DNA of 64,000 bases, taken from assembly GCA_037176725.1 (NCBI GenBank), contig JAZBRS010000049.1, forward strand, positions 18,928,001 to 18,992,000. The letters are read 5' to 3'. The stretch is from Posidonia oceanica (taxonomy: Eukaryota > Streptophyta > Magnoliopsida > Alismatales > Posidoniaceae). Both the position numbers and the translations under genes were made by a program. Positions 12,701 to 23,495 of this stretch are shown here, piece by piece. Numbering within the stretch: position 1 is the first letter of the stretch; every line of letters starts with the position of its first letter. Under the pieces are notes generated by a model that worked only from the letters and a program-made list of their open reading frames with translations, was not told where the DNA came from and did not search any database.

Positions 12701-14761
12701 GGAAGATGAAGAGGAGAAGGAAGAGGGTCGCACAGGTGGGGAAGAAGTGAAATTCTGCTCTCCACTCTCTGGCTTCTCACTGGTTCGCTCTGTCACTCAC
12801 ACTCTCACTCTTGCTTGCTCACACTCCGGCTCTGTCTGACACTCTCGATTGAAGGGAGGACGGGAGGCTTATGAATGAGGAGCTGCTGCTGCTGGGTGCG
12901 AGCTGAGAATTCAAACTCGGCCGGCGGTTACTGCAGCGGAGGGGACGGGGCGACCGGCTCCGGATTTGGTGCTGAGATGGAGGAGACGGCGAGCTGCTGT
13001 AGATGAAAGGATTGAAGCTCAAAATTTGAATGGTGGAGGGAAGGCTGTAGCCGAAGGTTCGCGGGAGAAGCCGGTGGAGAAAAAACACAGAGGAGGAGAG
13101 GAGGAAGAAGGAGGAAGAGGAGGCGGGCCGGACTACTGCGGGCCGAGAAAAATAAAAAGGAAAAAGAGAAATGGGCTGATGGGCCCAGTAAGGAAACGAA
13201 AGAAAAAAAAAGAGAAGCAAGAAAGAGAGAGAGAGGGTAGAATGGGGAAATAAAATTAGTAAAAATGAACTAAAAATAAATAAAAATAGTAGAAAGGTTG
13301 TGTTGTGAATTAGGATTTTAATTAGAATTTTTAATGGTCATTTTGAGTTGATTAATGTGTTTTGGGCTTAATTAGGGTTTTAGGGTTTTAGTTTTGCTTT
13401 TAATTAGTTTTCTCTTGATTAAATGTTTGTTAAACCTTTTTTAAATTATTTAAAAATTGTGTTTCCTTTGTTGGATACTTAGAATATTGATTAGGATTTT
13501 TTAGGATTTATTTTCGTATTAATCAGGGTTGGTTTTAGGTTTTTAAGTTTTGGTCTTCTTAGGTTTTTTTCTTTCTTAAGTCTTTTAAGTTATGTTTTGA
13601 TTTTTATTTGTTGATTTTCCTTGAAGTTTTTTAGTTGGGTTTTTCTGGTTTGATAGGGTGTTTTTTAAGTCTTTCAGATGTGTTTTTCTTTTCTTTTTTA
13701 ATTAAGTTTTTAACTTGGTTTTCTTATGTTTATTAGGTTAAGTCTTTTGCCTTCTTTAATTACTTGTTTTAATGTTTGATTTTTAATTCTTCTTTTTTAG
13801 GGTTTGTTTTTTAATTCTTCTTTTTTAGTGGGGTTTTTACTTTTGCTGGGTTTAGATCTCATTTTAGTTTTTTCCTTGATTTTTCAGTGTTTTCTTTTGA
13901 TTTGTTTTGCATTTTTTAGCTTGCATGTTTGGTTTTTCTTTTAACTTGATTTAGTTAAGTTTAAGTTGTTAATAGCTTGTTTAATATATTTTTAATTGTT
14001 TTTCTTAGGGTTCTGATTTGCTTATTTTGTGTTTTGAGATTTTACAGATTTTTATGGGTTTTTGTGGATTTTTGCAGAAGGGAGAAAAGAAAAAGAGAAG
14101 GAAGAAAGAAATGGAAAAAAGAGGGAGATAAGAGGAAAAGAGATAGGTTGGAGGAAAACGATTTTTTAAAATTCAGAAAAAGTGTTAAAAATAAAGTAAA
14201 AATAGGGATAAGATAGAGGAAGGATAGAAGCACAGAGGGGACCCACAGCCAGACCAGAAAAAGGATAAGAAAGGGATGAAGAGAGAGATGATAATCAGGA
14301 GAGAGAGAGGAGAGAGAAAATGATAATCCCGGAGAGAGAAAAGGATAATTTGGGTGAAAGAGGGTCTTGATGGTCTTGGAATGGGGTGAGAATTGGTGAG
14401 TGGGTAGTCTAGGGTTTGAAGTCTTGGTTTTGAAGTTTTGGTTTGATTCTAAGGAGGTTTTGGAGGGATTTCAAGGTGTAGAAAAAGGGTAGTTTCACCT
14501 AGGTTTTCTATGGTTTTTGGGAATGGGTTAGGTTTGGAAATTTCTAGGTTTTTGGGTAGGCTTGTTGGGTGGATAGTGGTGGATTTTCCTATGGATTTTG
14601 GTTAGGTTTTGAGGTTGGGAAGGGGGGTAAAGGTTTAGGTCAAAACATGCTGATTTTGAAGGGTAGAGAGGAGGATTAGGGTTAGGGTTTGGTTGGGGTT
14701 TGATCCAGCAATCACCAAGAGGGCTCCAAGGGTCCGGGCCTGCCAAGATGGGGTGTCAACA
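9747..14761 (-). mobile_element. D right arm: inverted truncated A-related LTR
   Basis: This is the reverse-complement copy of the left arm and reads as an LTR on the minus strand beginning at 14761. It carries a 5-base insertion relative to the left arm near 13825 (one extra aagaa in an A-rich tract). All open frames here are mirror images of frames in the left arm. Confidence 0.88.
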
Positions 14762-14766
14762 CCTGC

Positions 14767-15230
14767 TGACTCCGAGGATACCGAAACCTCGTAGGCTTAC
14801 CCCAATCTTCTTTGAATCTAGCTCTGCCTTGGTGGGTCTCTCCAATCCCCTCGGCGCAGTCCCCCCTTCCTATCCCTCCCTGTTTGTCCAGGGGACACTC
14901 GGAAGCACAACAACAGGATCAACAGCAAGTTCAGTCGCAACACTGTCCAGGTAAGCCCCTTCTCCAGCATCAGCAGCCCTAGTGCTCCCCGCACTACCAA
15001 CAGCAGATCTCGCCGACAGCATCAGCAGCGTAGGGGCAGACCCAGCACCTCCCTCCCGAGGTCGCTGACAGGTAGGTCCCTCTTACCTCTCTTTTGTTTC
15101 CTGCACTGTCTTTCCTTTTTGTTTTGTTTTGTTTTGTTTTTTGTGTTTTCTTGCCATGTCAAAAGTCATAAAAAGCATAAAAACAGCGAAAAACCCTAAA
15201 AACTTGCATTTTTTCCTACATGCATTCATC
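14767..15230 (+). other. Element B internal remainder, unassigned
   Basis: No conserved domain is visible. A Gln-rich stretch (QQQDQQQ in one frame, around 14905-14930) is interrupted by stops and could be residue of a Gag-like linker. A T-rich stretch at 15110-15145 follows. I cannot align this part to element A. Confidence 0.4.
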
Positions 15231-15485
15231 ATATGGGCTGATACCCCTAACTATCTGGCAATAGGTCCGTTAACCTATCATCATTGGGCTGATACCCCTA
15301 ACTATCCGGTGATAGGTCCGTTAACCTATCATCATTGGGCTGATACCCCTAACTATCTGCTGATAGGTCTGTTAACCTATCATCACTGGGCTGGCAGCCC
15401 TAACTGCTCGGTGATAAGTCTGTCAACTTATCATTCGGGCTGATATCCCTAACTATTCGGCGATAAGTCCGTCAACTTATCACCT
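15231..15485. repeat. Hairpin-unit tandem array of element B (first block)
   Basis: About five units of 50-60 bp begin gggctgata. Each unit has a first stem GATA/TATC around cccctaac and a second stem such as GATAGGT/ACCTATC around ccgtta. Later units switch to GATAAGT/ACTTATC around ccgtca, and the first stem to ggcag/ctgc. Both sides of the stems change together. Confidence 0.8.
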
Positions 15486-16910
15486 GCACATATCAATCAC
15501 TCTGCATGCATATCCACCATCTTGCACATATCTATCATCATGCATTGTCATTTATTGCATGTACATATCATTTCTTGCATTCTGTAAAGCATAAAGCCAA
15601 AAAATCAAGAAAATAAAAAATAGCAAAAATATTTTCTTCACCTTTCTGCTGGTTTCCCTTTTTACACTTTCCTAAACAAAAATCATAAAAATACAAAACC
15701 AATGCAAAACCCAAAAACATGTTTGTCCTTTCCCCTGCTAAAATATACAAAACCCACAAACATTTGTGTAATCAGAAACCGACTTTGGACAAACAAGCAG
15801 CACCTAGAGGATGTCGAGCAGTGACGATCTCAGGTACGTCTCACCTGAGCAGTGCCATCTCTTGCATGTGGCAACAGAGTGAGACTAGAGTAGAACAAAG
15901 CGACTCGCTGAGATTAAAAACTCCTAAAGCGAGATCCACCTTAACTAGAGAGTCCAGCAGACATGGATAGGACCAAAGCAAAGCAGAGCATAGCCAAAGG
16001 CTGTCAACATATTGCAGAGGCTGAGGGTGCATGCCGATCAGCCAAACTCTCAACGCCTCATCCGAGACTGCTACCCCAAGAGGGCGAAGACATGCATATC
16101 CAAAAGAATAGAGGTCATGTGAGCAAAAGAAATGACAACATGATATGCATGCTGAGCACAAAAGAAAATACAGAAAGAAGTTGAAGAAAGAAGGCGCTCA
16201 TGAGAGGAGTGACTTGGACGAGCGTCGAAGCCCCCTCAATTATCAGCTTCAAGTGCCACACTGGCAACTACACGAGATGCACTATCAGGAGGACCTAGCC
16301 CCACCCTCTGAGCGCAGTAGCATGCTCCAATCTCCTCTGCAGACATCTCTACTCCATTGGCAGGCTAGATGCAACTCCAGTCACTCATGAGGGGAAAAGA
16401 AACATCATTCTGTGAGCGTCAAAAGCGGTAGTCGGTCCCCGAAGAATTGAAACGGAGGCTAAGAAGCTGCATCCAATGCTTCTGCTACCCTGTAGCCAAA
16501 GGCTATACTCTGCAAAGCTAAGGCCTCATCCCGAACCAAGAGTGAAAAAGATAGCCACTGACCACAACTCGGCATGGTGTCTCTCGAGGATCGAGATCTC
16601 CTGAGTCAGGGACTGCGGAAGCATCCTTATGGCATAGCTGCTTTGAGTCCAAAGCCACCAAAACATGCATGCTGTAATATATCTTTATCTTCCCTTCTCA
16701 CTGTTTTCGAAAATCGGAGCCAAGGATGAGCATTTTTGCCTGCCTCACTTAGAGGCTCCGCGGTTTTCAAATTTTGCCGCCCACTGCGTGGGTAGGTCCG
16801 TGATGATCAGCATGTACCTCGTTTGTCACCTTGTGACGCCGTGAAGCACGCCCGTGCTGCGACCATTGCACGCCTATCACGATGGGTTCCTGTTTCCTTT
16901 CTGCATCATT
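15486..16910 (+). other. Element B 3' internal sequence, no gene seen
   Basis: It contains AT-rich sequence to about 15780 and then mixed sequence with short frames only. I see no domain, array or RNA gene. By position it corresponds to the region between integrase and arrays in element A, but the DUF7745-like ORF of A is not recognisable here. Confidence 0.5.
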
Positions 16911-17745
16911 CTGCATCTGGGCTAGCAGCCCTAACTGCTTGGCGATGGGTCCGTCAACCTATGATTTTGTCATGCTATCATTCTGCATCCGGGCTGGCAG
17001 CCCTAATTGCTCGGCGATGGGTCCGTCAACCTATCATTTTATCATGTCATCATTTCTACATTTGGGCTGGCAGCCCTAACTGCTCGGCGATGGGTCCGTT
17101 AACCTATCACTTTGCATTCCTCTACATCGGGTTGGTAGCCCTAACTGCTCGGTTGACACCCGTTAAAATGTCATCCCGCATATCCGCGTTGCATTCAGGC
17201 TGATATCCCTAACTATTCGGCGATAAGTCCATTAACTTATCACCCTGCATTTGCATTATTCCATTGCATCCCCCACCGTCATTGCACTTTGCATGGTGAG
17301 CCCTTACATCCATCTCACTACATTCGGGCTAGTAGCCCTAACTACTCGGCTGACAAACCCGTTAATGTTGTCTTCGCCTTGCATTTGATGCCAGGGGCGC
17401 TTCAGCTGCCCCCTGGTATCGTTCACTGATACTAGGGGCATCTTTATTTAGCTGCCCTGCGGTATCCCATTTCCATCTGCATTTGGGTTGACATCCCTAA
17501 CTGTTACGGGAGCGTCTACGGACCTTTGCCACACCTTCGAGTATAGTATTCCCGTTGCATTCGTGGTTACAAGCTGTCCCACTTGTAATCACCCCTCTTG
17601 CCTGACAGACTCGCTAACCTGTCACCATCCATCAGGCTGATAGCCCCAACTATCTGGTGGTGAGTCCGTTAACTCCTCGCAGGCTGATACCCCTAACTAT
17701 CCGGCGATAGGTCTGTTAACCTATCACCCATTTCATCTTAGTATA
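16911..17745. repeat. Hairpin-unit array of element B (second block)
   Basis: Units such as ctggcagccctaactgctcg followed by cggcgatgggtccgtcaacc and tatc repeat at about 65-70 bp from 16915 to 17150. More diverged units continue to 17740. Stem variants include GATGGGT/ACCTATC (a G-T wobble pair), GATAAGT/ACTTATC, GACA/TGTC, GACAG/CTGTC and GAGT/ACTC. A larger hairpin pair with ccaggggc and cccctgg lies at about 17390-17470 and has counterparts in element A at 41290-41370 and 42255-42310. Confidence 0.75.
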
Positions 17746-19110
17746 ATAGCATTTTGTTGCATGGCATTAGCATTTCATCATCCCATGGGCATCTCACAGC
17801 ATTCGCATTGCATAACATCATGTAGCTTCTTTGTATCCCCTTGTAGAGTCAGTCCTAGTATTACTTCTCATCATTACACGGACATCGGGCGCTTAGGATC
17901 CGAACCTCAGGTTCACGTATTGCCTAAGGTAGCATCTTCGTCGCCCGCATGCTTCCTTTTATAGCATTGCCGGCTCGGGATGATGCCCGCAGTAGTGCGT
18001 AACCCAGGATCGCTTTCTCAGTTTCGCATGCTCGGCGTTCCGCTGCATACCTTGCATCCCACTGCATAACATCTCATGCATTGTACCCTTATTGCGCTGC
18101 CACTCCTCTGTGGTCCTTCCATCAACTCCCGCATTTCGCTTTCTTGGGTCTTTTAGCACCTGCCGCTGCATGCACATCCCCTGCTTTACTTTTAGCATGT
18201 TTACTTTCTGTTGTATCCCATGCACTTGCATTGCCATTCATCTACAGCTGAGCTTTGCGAATGGCACCCCTGTTACTTGGCCTACTTGCATTGGCCAACG
18301 ACAGCATTGCATTGCATTTCCACTTTTCCGCGTGCATGCACCATCCCGCTTTCCCCCAGAGGAGCACAGCGCAATAAGCATTAGCGTAGGCATGTCATTT
18401 GCACAGCATTCTAGTGTTTGCATTCATCTGCATTTGCATTCACTCTCTCGCATTGCTTAGGACCCCCTCTACATTGCATTGCCCCTTCTGCCTCTTCTGT
18501 CTGTTTGCTGCCTCGCCTGGAGGCAAACACTTTCTCCTTCTCGCGGCCTCGTGAGCTCCTGCTTGTTTTACTTGTCCCGAACGGACAAAGGCCCTTGGTC
18601 TCCCCTAGACTAGCAGCTTGCCCAAGCAGCAAGCGCGTTAGCCCTCCTGAAGCCGCTTTTGCGCAAGCTTGGACAAGCAACCAACTTGCCGCATTGCACT
18701 ATAGAACCCCCTGCTTCCTCTCCATGCATCACTCTACGCTGCCCCAGCATTGGCACAAGCACGCACAACATTAGCAACTGCACTCTCAAGCATTAGCACT
18801 CATATGCATTAGCAAGCACTCACCTCAAGCAGCAGAACCTGCAAGCATTCAAGCACTAGCACTCCCAAGCATGAGCACCCTGCAAGCATAGCAAGCCCCA
18901 TGCATCAGCATCGGCATTAGTGCTGGCAATCACCATGCATCAGCATAGCATCTCCCCATGCACAGCACTCGCACGCGCACTAGTTCATACTAGTTCAGTG
19001 TCGGCATTCGCAATGCATGCCAATCCTGCACTAACATCTAACCTAACATTTGCACTAACTTCTGCATTAGCATGCATTGCATTGCATTAGCATCTTGCAT
19101 CTGCATTTGC
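17746..19110 (+). other. gcatt-rich 3' internal sequence of B, no gene seen
   Basis: Short direct repeats of gcatt, agcac and gcattagca dominate, most densely at 18770-19110. Short frames are compositional. No structured array or conserved domain is visible. Confidence 0.55.
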
Positions 19111-19119
19111 ATTGTGGCA

Positions 19120-19261
19120 TCGAGTCATGATTTTCGGTGCATCTGTTGGATAAGTAACTCACGCCAACAGCAATTTGCGCTCCTGCCGGCATCAGGTAGG
19201 TTGTCTTGTCTACCTTGAGCAGTGGTCTCACCACGCTTGACCTCACTCAGGGACGGGCATC
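19120..19261 (+). other. PPT-proximal conserved block and polypurine tract of B
   Basis: The tract cactcagggacgggcatc at 19244-19261 lies directly before the LTR start and is the plus-strand priming site by position. About 130 bp upstream is conserved with element A (44450-44594): ttcggtgcatc, taagtaactcacgcc, tcttgtc and ttgagcag. Since this stretch is noncoding in both, conservation probably reflects a cis function. Confidence 0.75.
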
Positions 19262-19480
19262 TGTAGACACCCCATTCTGACAGCCCGAAAGTTGGTTGTT
19301 TTCTCTTGCAGGCTCGTGTGGACTTTGGAATGGCACTCCTTTTTCTAACCCATTTCTACTCCCAAAACCTAGCCTAAAACCTCACCTAAACCCCAAGCCT
19401 TAACCCAAGCCCTTTTTACACCTATTTTAAACCTTCTAGCCCAAGCCCAAGCCCTTTTGCAGTCTTTTGCCAACTGAGTG

Positions 19481-21641
19481 TGTTGTACGCTGGAATAGGC
19501 AGCGTCTAACGTTGGACGCGTCCTGTGCCAACGTCCAACGTTCGACGCCTTCTGCTCCAGCGTCCAATGACACGATTGCAGCAGCAGCTGCTCCGCCTCC
19601 TTCAGCTCACCACCCGTCCACTCCACCACCTCCCTGCACTTACTACCTGTCCCCTCTCACACTCCATGCCATCCACTACCTTCCAAAGCCAAGTTACTAC
19701 CCATCGTCTCCATCTCAGTACCATTCCCACTCTCTCATCTCCTCACTGCCATCTGCCGCCTCTGTCAACCACCAGTAGCTTCGTTGCCGCCCTCTGGCAT
19801 GCCCACGCCCCCTCCTGCCATCCTCGTGGCCTCAGCACACTCAAAGCGCCTGCCAAAGCCTGCCAATTCCCGCCCAAGCTGCTGCAATTCGGCAGCAGAA
19901 CCCAAGAACCCAACACACAAAACCAGCTCAACCAGCCATCTTCCTCACAACGCACAGACCAGCACAGCCCCCTCCCTCTGCAATTCTCCACCTCTAAAGC
20001 AAGACCAAAGTTCCACCTCTACTTTGAACCCTTCGCCGACCTCTCCTGTGCCCCCAGCTAGCCGCGCGAGCTCACTGGAGTCAGCCTGTTGTCCACTTCC
20101 ATAGCACCAGTGAAGGAGGTCGACACGCCGTTCCAGGCTGCGACGAGGTAAGTTCTCTATCCCCGTAGCTCATGCATGCTAGGTTGAATGTTTCCATGCA
20201 CTTGCTTGAAGTTTCGAATCCTTTTGGCCGCGATTGGTGGCCAGAACGAAGTTCAACGTGTTGGATGCACCAGCTGGTGTGTCCAACGTTGGACGCGGCA
20301 TAGGCCAGCGTCCAACACCCTGCTTTACTTTGCTCTTGTTCTATTGCTCTCCATGCTTTGCTATTGTTGGTTCTTCTGTGAATCCATGCTGCAAGTCTTC
20401 CTTGCATGTCCTCTGATGCTATGCCATGCCTATTTGTCTGTTCCATGCTTGCTTGAATCATCTTTGCCTGCTCTAAGTTCATTCTACCATCTGCCTGCAT
20501 TGGACGCTTGGGTGAGCCGCATCCAACGTTGGACGCTTGTTCATCTAGCATCCAACATCTCTGTTAGCTGTAGCTTGCTGCCATGCTTGTACTATGCCTA
20601 TTTTTGATGCTTATTCATGATCCATGCTTGCTTAGAGATGCCTGGCCCCTATGGCAACCATGCTTAGGTTTGCTAAGATCTTTTTAAGTTGCGTACTCCT
20701 TTTTGCAAGTTTTTAATCTTTTATTTCCATGCATGCTTTCCTCTTTCTTGCTTTCCATGAGTTAAATGCTCGCTGTGGATGTTTCTTTCTTGCTCTGGCA
20801 TGTCTTAGTGGTTTGCATGAATATAGGTGGGGTTTAGAGCTGAGCTCCCCCTTAGCACAGGTAGGTCTACATGCTATGGTCGTTGGACGCTAGAGGCTTC
20901 AGCGTCCAACGTTGGATGCTGTTGTCTCCAGCGTCTAACGTCCCAGTCCCTCATTTTGTTATTTAAAGCTTGCATGATGTTCTGATCTGTTTCTTTGCAT
21001 GACTTCTGCGTTTACATGCATGTTTAGCTTCCTTTGTAACTGTTCTTCAGCCTTCATTAGATCATTTGCTATTTTATGCAAGTTTTTTGTGTGTTTGTGC
21101 CTCCCAAGGCGTTGTACGCTGCTGGTGCAGGCGTCCAACAATGGACGCCGGCCCAGCTCGCGTCCAACGGTCTGGTTGTGCCTCTGGCCTGGTACATGCT
21201 GCGGTTGGTAAGTTTTTGGCTTTTTGTGTGATCCCATGCTTGTATGCTCATTCTGTGCTTATATCCAGTAGCCCAAATGCATGCTCCCATTTTCTATTTG
21301 TCTTTTGTATGCTTCTTTCTCTTGTTCTCCTCTAGCTTGTGTTAGACGCCTGCCTCTCTGGCGTCTAATGTTGGACGCCATGCCCATGGGCGTCCAACAC
21401 CCTACTTGCTTTGATCCTTGGTCCTAGCTTGCTCCTTGCTCTGATTCCTCTTCTAATTTTCTGTTAGGTTAGTCTTGCATGCCATGCACCCATTTTGTTG
21501 CATTCATGCATCTGTATTGCATCCATATAGCTAGAATGCATTGTTTTCTAAAAACTGCATGCTGTCTGCCTCCAGCAGGTGTTGGACGCTTGCAATGGCA
21601 GCGCCCAACGTTGGACGCCACTGCCGCCAGCGTCCAACGCT
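19481..21641. repeat. Seven paired palindromic modules in B 3' LTR
   Basis: Modules occur at about 19481-19568, 20257-20318, 20498-20556, 20881-20942, 21111-21173, 21339-21401 and 21582-21641. Each is built of GTTGGACGC, a spacer of about 10-14 bases and GCGTCCAAC, used twice in a row, so the middle reads as the palindrome GCGTCCAACGTTGGACGC. Spacer sequences are unrelated between most modules while the arms are kept. Confidence 0.8.
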
Positions 21642-21919
21642 TGCAGTTGGCTCGACTCGATTTTTAAATGCCGATTTCGCTTTGCTCGTCGTTTTCCATG
21701 TTTTATGGCTTCTTATGTTTACTGCAACCCCCATGCATGCTGCCTGACCCCTGTTTTGGTTTTGCACCTCGCTTGCATTGTTTTCCACTTGCATCGTTTT
21801 TCGCACCTTGCATCGTTTTCTGCGCCTTGCATCGTTCTCCATGCCTTGCATCGCTTTCTGCATTTCACACCATTTTCCGCGCTTGCTTTTGCTTTATCGC
21901 TTGCATGTCATTTGCATTG

Positions 21920-21924
21920 CTTGG
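21920..21924 (+). other. Target-site duplication of element A (left copy)
   Basis: cttgg directly precedes the A 5' LTR and is repeated at 50610-50614 directly after the 3' LTR. The empty site with one copy is seen in B's own 5' LTR at 814-818. Confidence 0.95.
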
Positions 21925-23456
21925 TGTTGACACCCCATCTTGGCAGGCCTGGACCCTTGGAGCCCTCCTTGGTGATTGCTGGATCAAACCCCAACCAAAC
22001 CCTAACCCTAGTCCCTCTTCTCAACCCTTCAAAATCAGCCTGTCTTGGCCTAAACCTTTACCCCCCTTCCCAACCTCTAAACCTAACCAAAATTCATAGG
22101 AAAACCCACCACTATCCACTCAACAAACCTACCCAAAAACCTAGGATTTTCCAAGCCTGACCCATTCCCAAAAACCCTAGAAAACTTAGGTGAAACTACC
22201 CTTTTTCTATGCCTTGAAACCCCTCCAAAACCTCCTTAGAATCAAACCAAAATTTCAGACCCAAGACTTCAAACCTAGACTACCCACCCACCAATTTTCA
22301 CTCCATTCCAAGACTATTAGGACCCTCTTTCATCCAAATTATCCTTTCCTCTCTCCGGGATTATCATTTTCTCTCTCCTCTCTCTCTCCTGATTATCATC
22401 TCTCTTTTCATCCCTTTCTGATCCTTTTTCTGGTCTGGCTGTGGGCCCCCTCTGTGCTTCTATCCTTCCTCTATCCTATCCCTATTTTTACTTTATTTTT
22501 AACACTTTTTCTGAATTTTTAAAAATCGTTTTCCTCCAACCTACCTTTTTCCTTTTATTCCCCTTTTTATTCCATTTTTTTCCTCCTTCTCTTTTCCCTT
22601 TTCTCCCTTTTGCAAAAATCCACAAAAACCCATAAAAATCTGTAAAATCTCAAAACATAAAACAAACAAATCAGTACCCTAAGAAAAACAATTAAAAAAT
22701 GTTAAACAAGCAATTAACAACTTAAACTTAACTTAAGCAAGCTAAAAAGAAGACTAAACATGCAAACTAAAAAATGCAAAACAAATCAAAAGAAAACACT
22801 GAAAAATCAGGAAAAAAGCTAAAACAAAATCAAAACCCACCAAAGGTAAAAACCCATCAGAAGAATTAAAAAACAAACCCTAAAAAGAAGAATTAAAAAA
22901 TCAAATACTAGAACAAGTAATTAAGGAAGGCAAAAAACCTAACCTAGTAAACACAAGAAAAACAAGTTAAAAACTTAATTTAAAAAGAAAAGGAAAACAC
23001 ATCTGAAAAGCCTAAAAGACACTCTATTAAACCAGAAAAAATCCAACTAAAAACTTCAAGAAAAAACCAATAAATAAAAATCCAAACATAACTTAAAAGA
23101 TTTAAGAAGGAAAAACCCTAAGAAGACTACAACTTGAAAACATAAAACCAACCCTGATTAATAGGAAAATAAATCCTAAAAAATCCTAATTAATATCCTA
23201 AGTGTCCAGCAAAAGAAATGGAATTTTTAAAATAATTTAAAAAGGGATTAACAAACATCTAATCAAGTGAAAACCAATTAAAAACAAAACCAAAACCCTA
23301 AAACCCTAATCAAGCCCAAAACACATTAGTCAACTCAAAATAACCATTAAAAATATTAATTAAAATCCTAACCTACAGCAAAACTCTTCTAATATTTTTA
23401 CTTATTTTTAGTTTATTTTTACCTATTTTATTTCCCCATTCTACCCTCTCTTTCTT

Positions 23457-23495
23457 TCCTCCTTCTTTCTTTCTTTCTTTCTTTCTTTCCTTCCT
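23457..23495. repeat. CTTT microsatellite in A 5' LTR
   Basis: About six tandem ttct units flanked by further pyrimidine sequence. It has the same repeat number as the copy at 46127-46165 in the 3' LTR, consistent with recent insertion. Confidence 0.85.

Larger units (their letters stand above)
4682..14761. repeat. 10-kb palindrome of two head-to-head LTRs (D)
   Basis: The left arm 4682-9691 and the right arm 9747-14761 are reverse complements, with a 55-base asymmetric centre. The arms differ by at least a dozen substitutions and one 5-base indel (near 5615 against about 13825), so they are close to but not exactly identical. The outer ends are tgttgacacc and ggtgtcaaca. They are flanked by gcagg (4677-4681) and cctgc (14762-14766), which are reverse complements of each other and not a direct target duplication. 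Similarity stops right after those 5 bases. Confidence 0.92.
19262..21924 (+). mobile_element. 3' LTR of element B, first part
   Basis: The LTR starts tgtagacaccccattctgac after the polypurine tract. From 21072 it aligns with window position 1 onward of the 5' LTR. It is interrupted at 21924 by element A and continues at 50615. Total length without the insertion and duplicated target is 3,277 bp. A splice-donor-like gaggtaagt lies at 20146-20152. Confidence 0.92.

Noticed and set aside
4682..14761. Palindrome as a pure assembly artefact
   Set aside because: Arms differ by at least a dozen substitutions and an indel, and the centre is asymmetric; not excluded fully, but unlikely.
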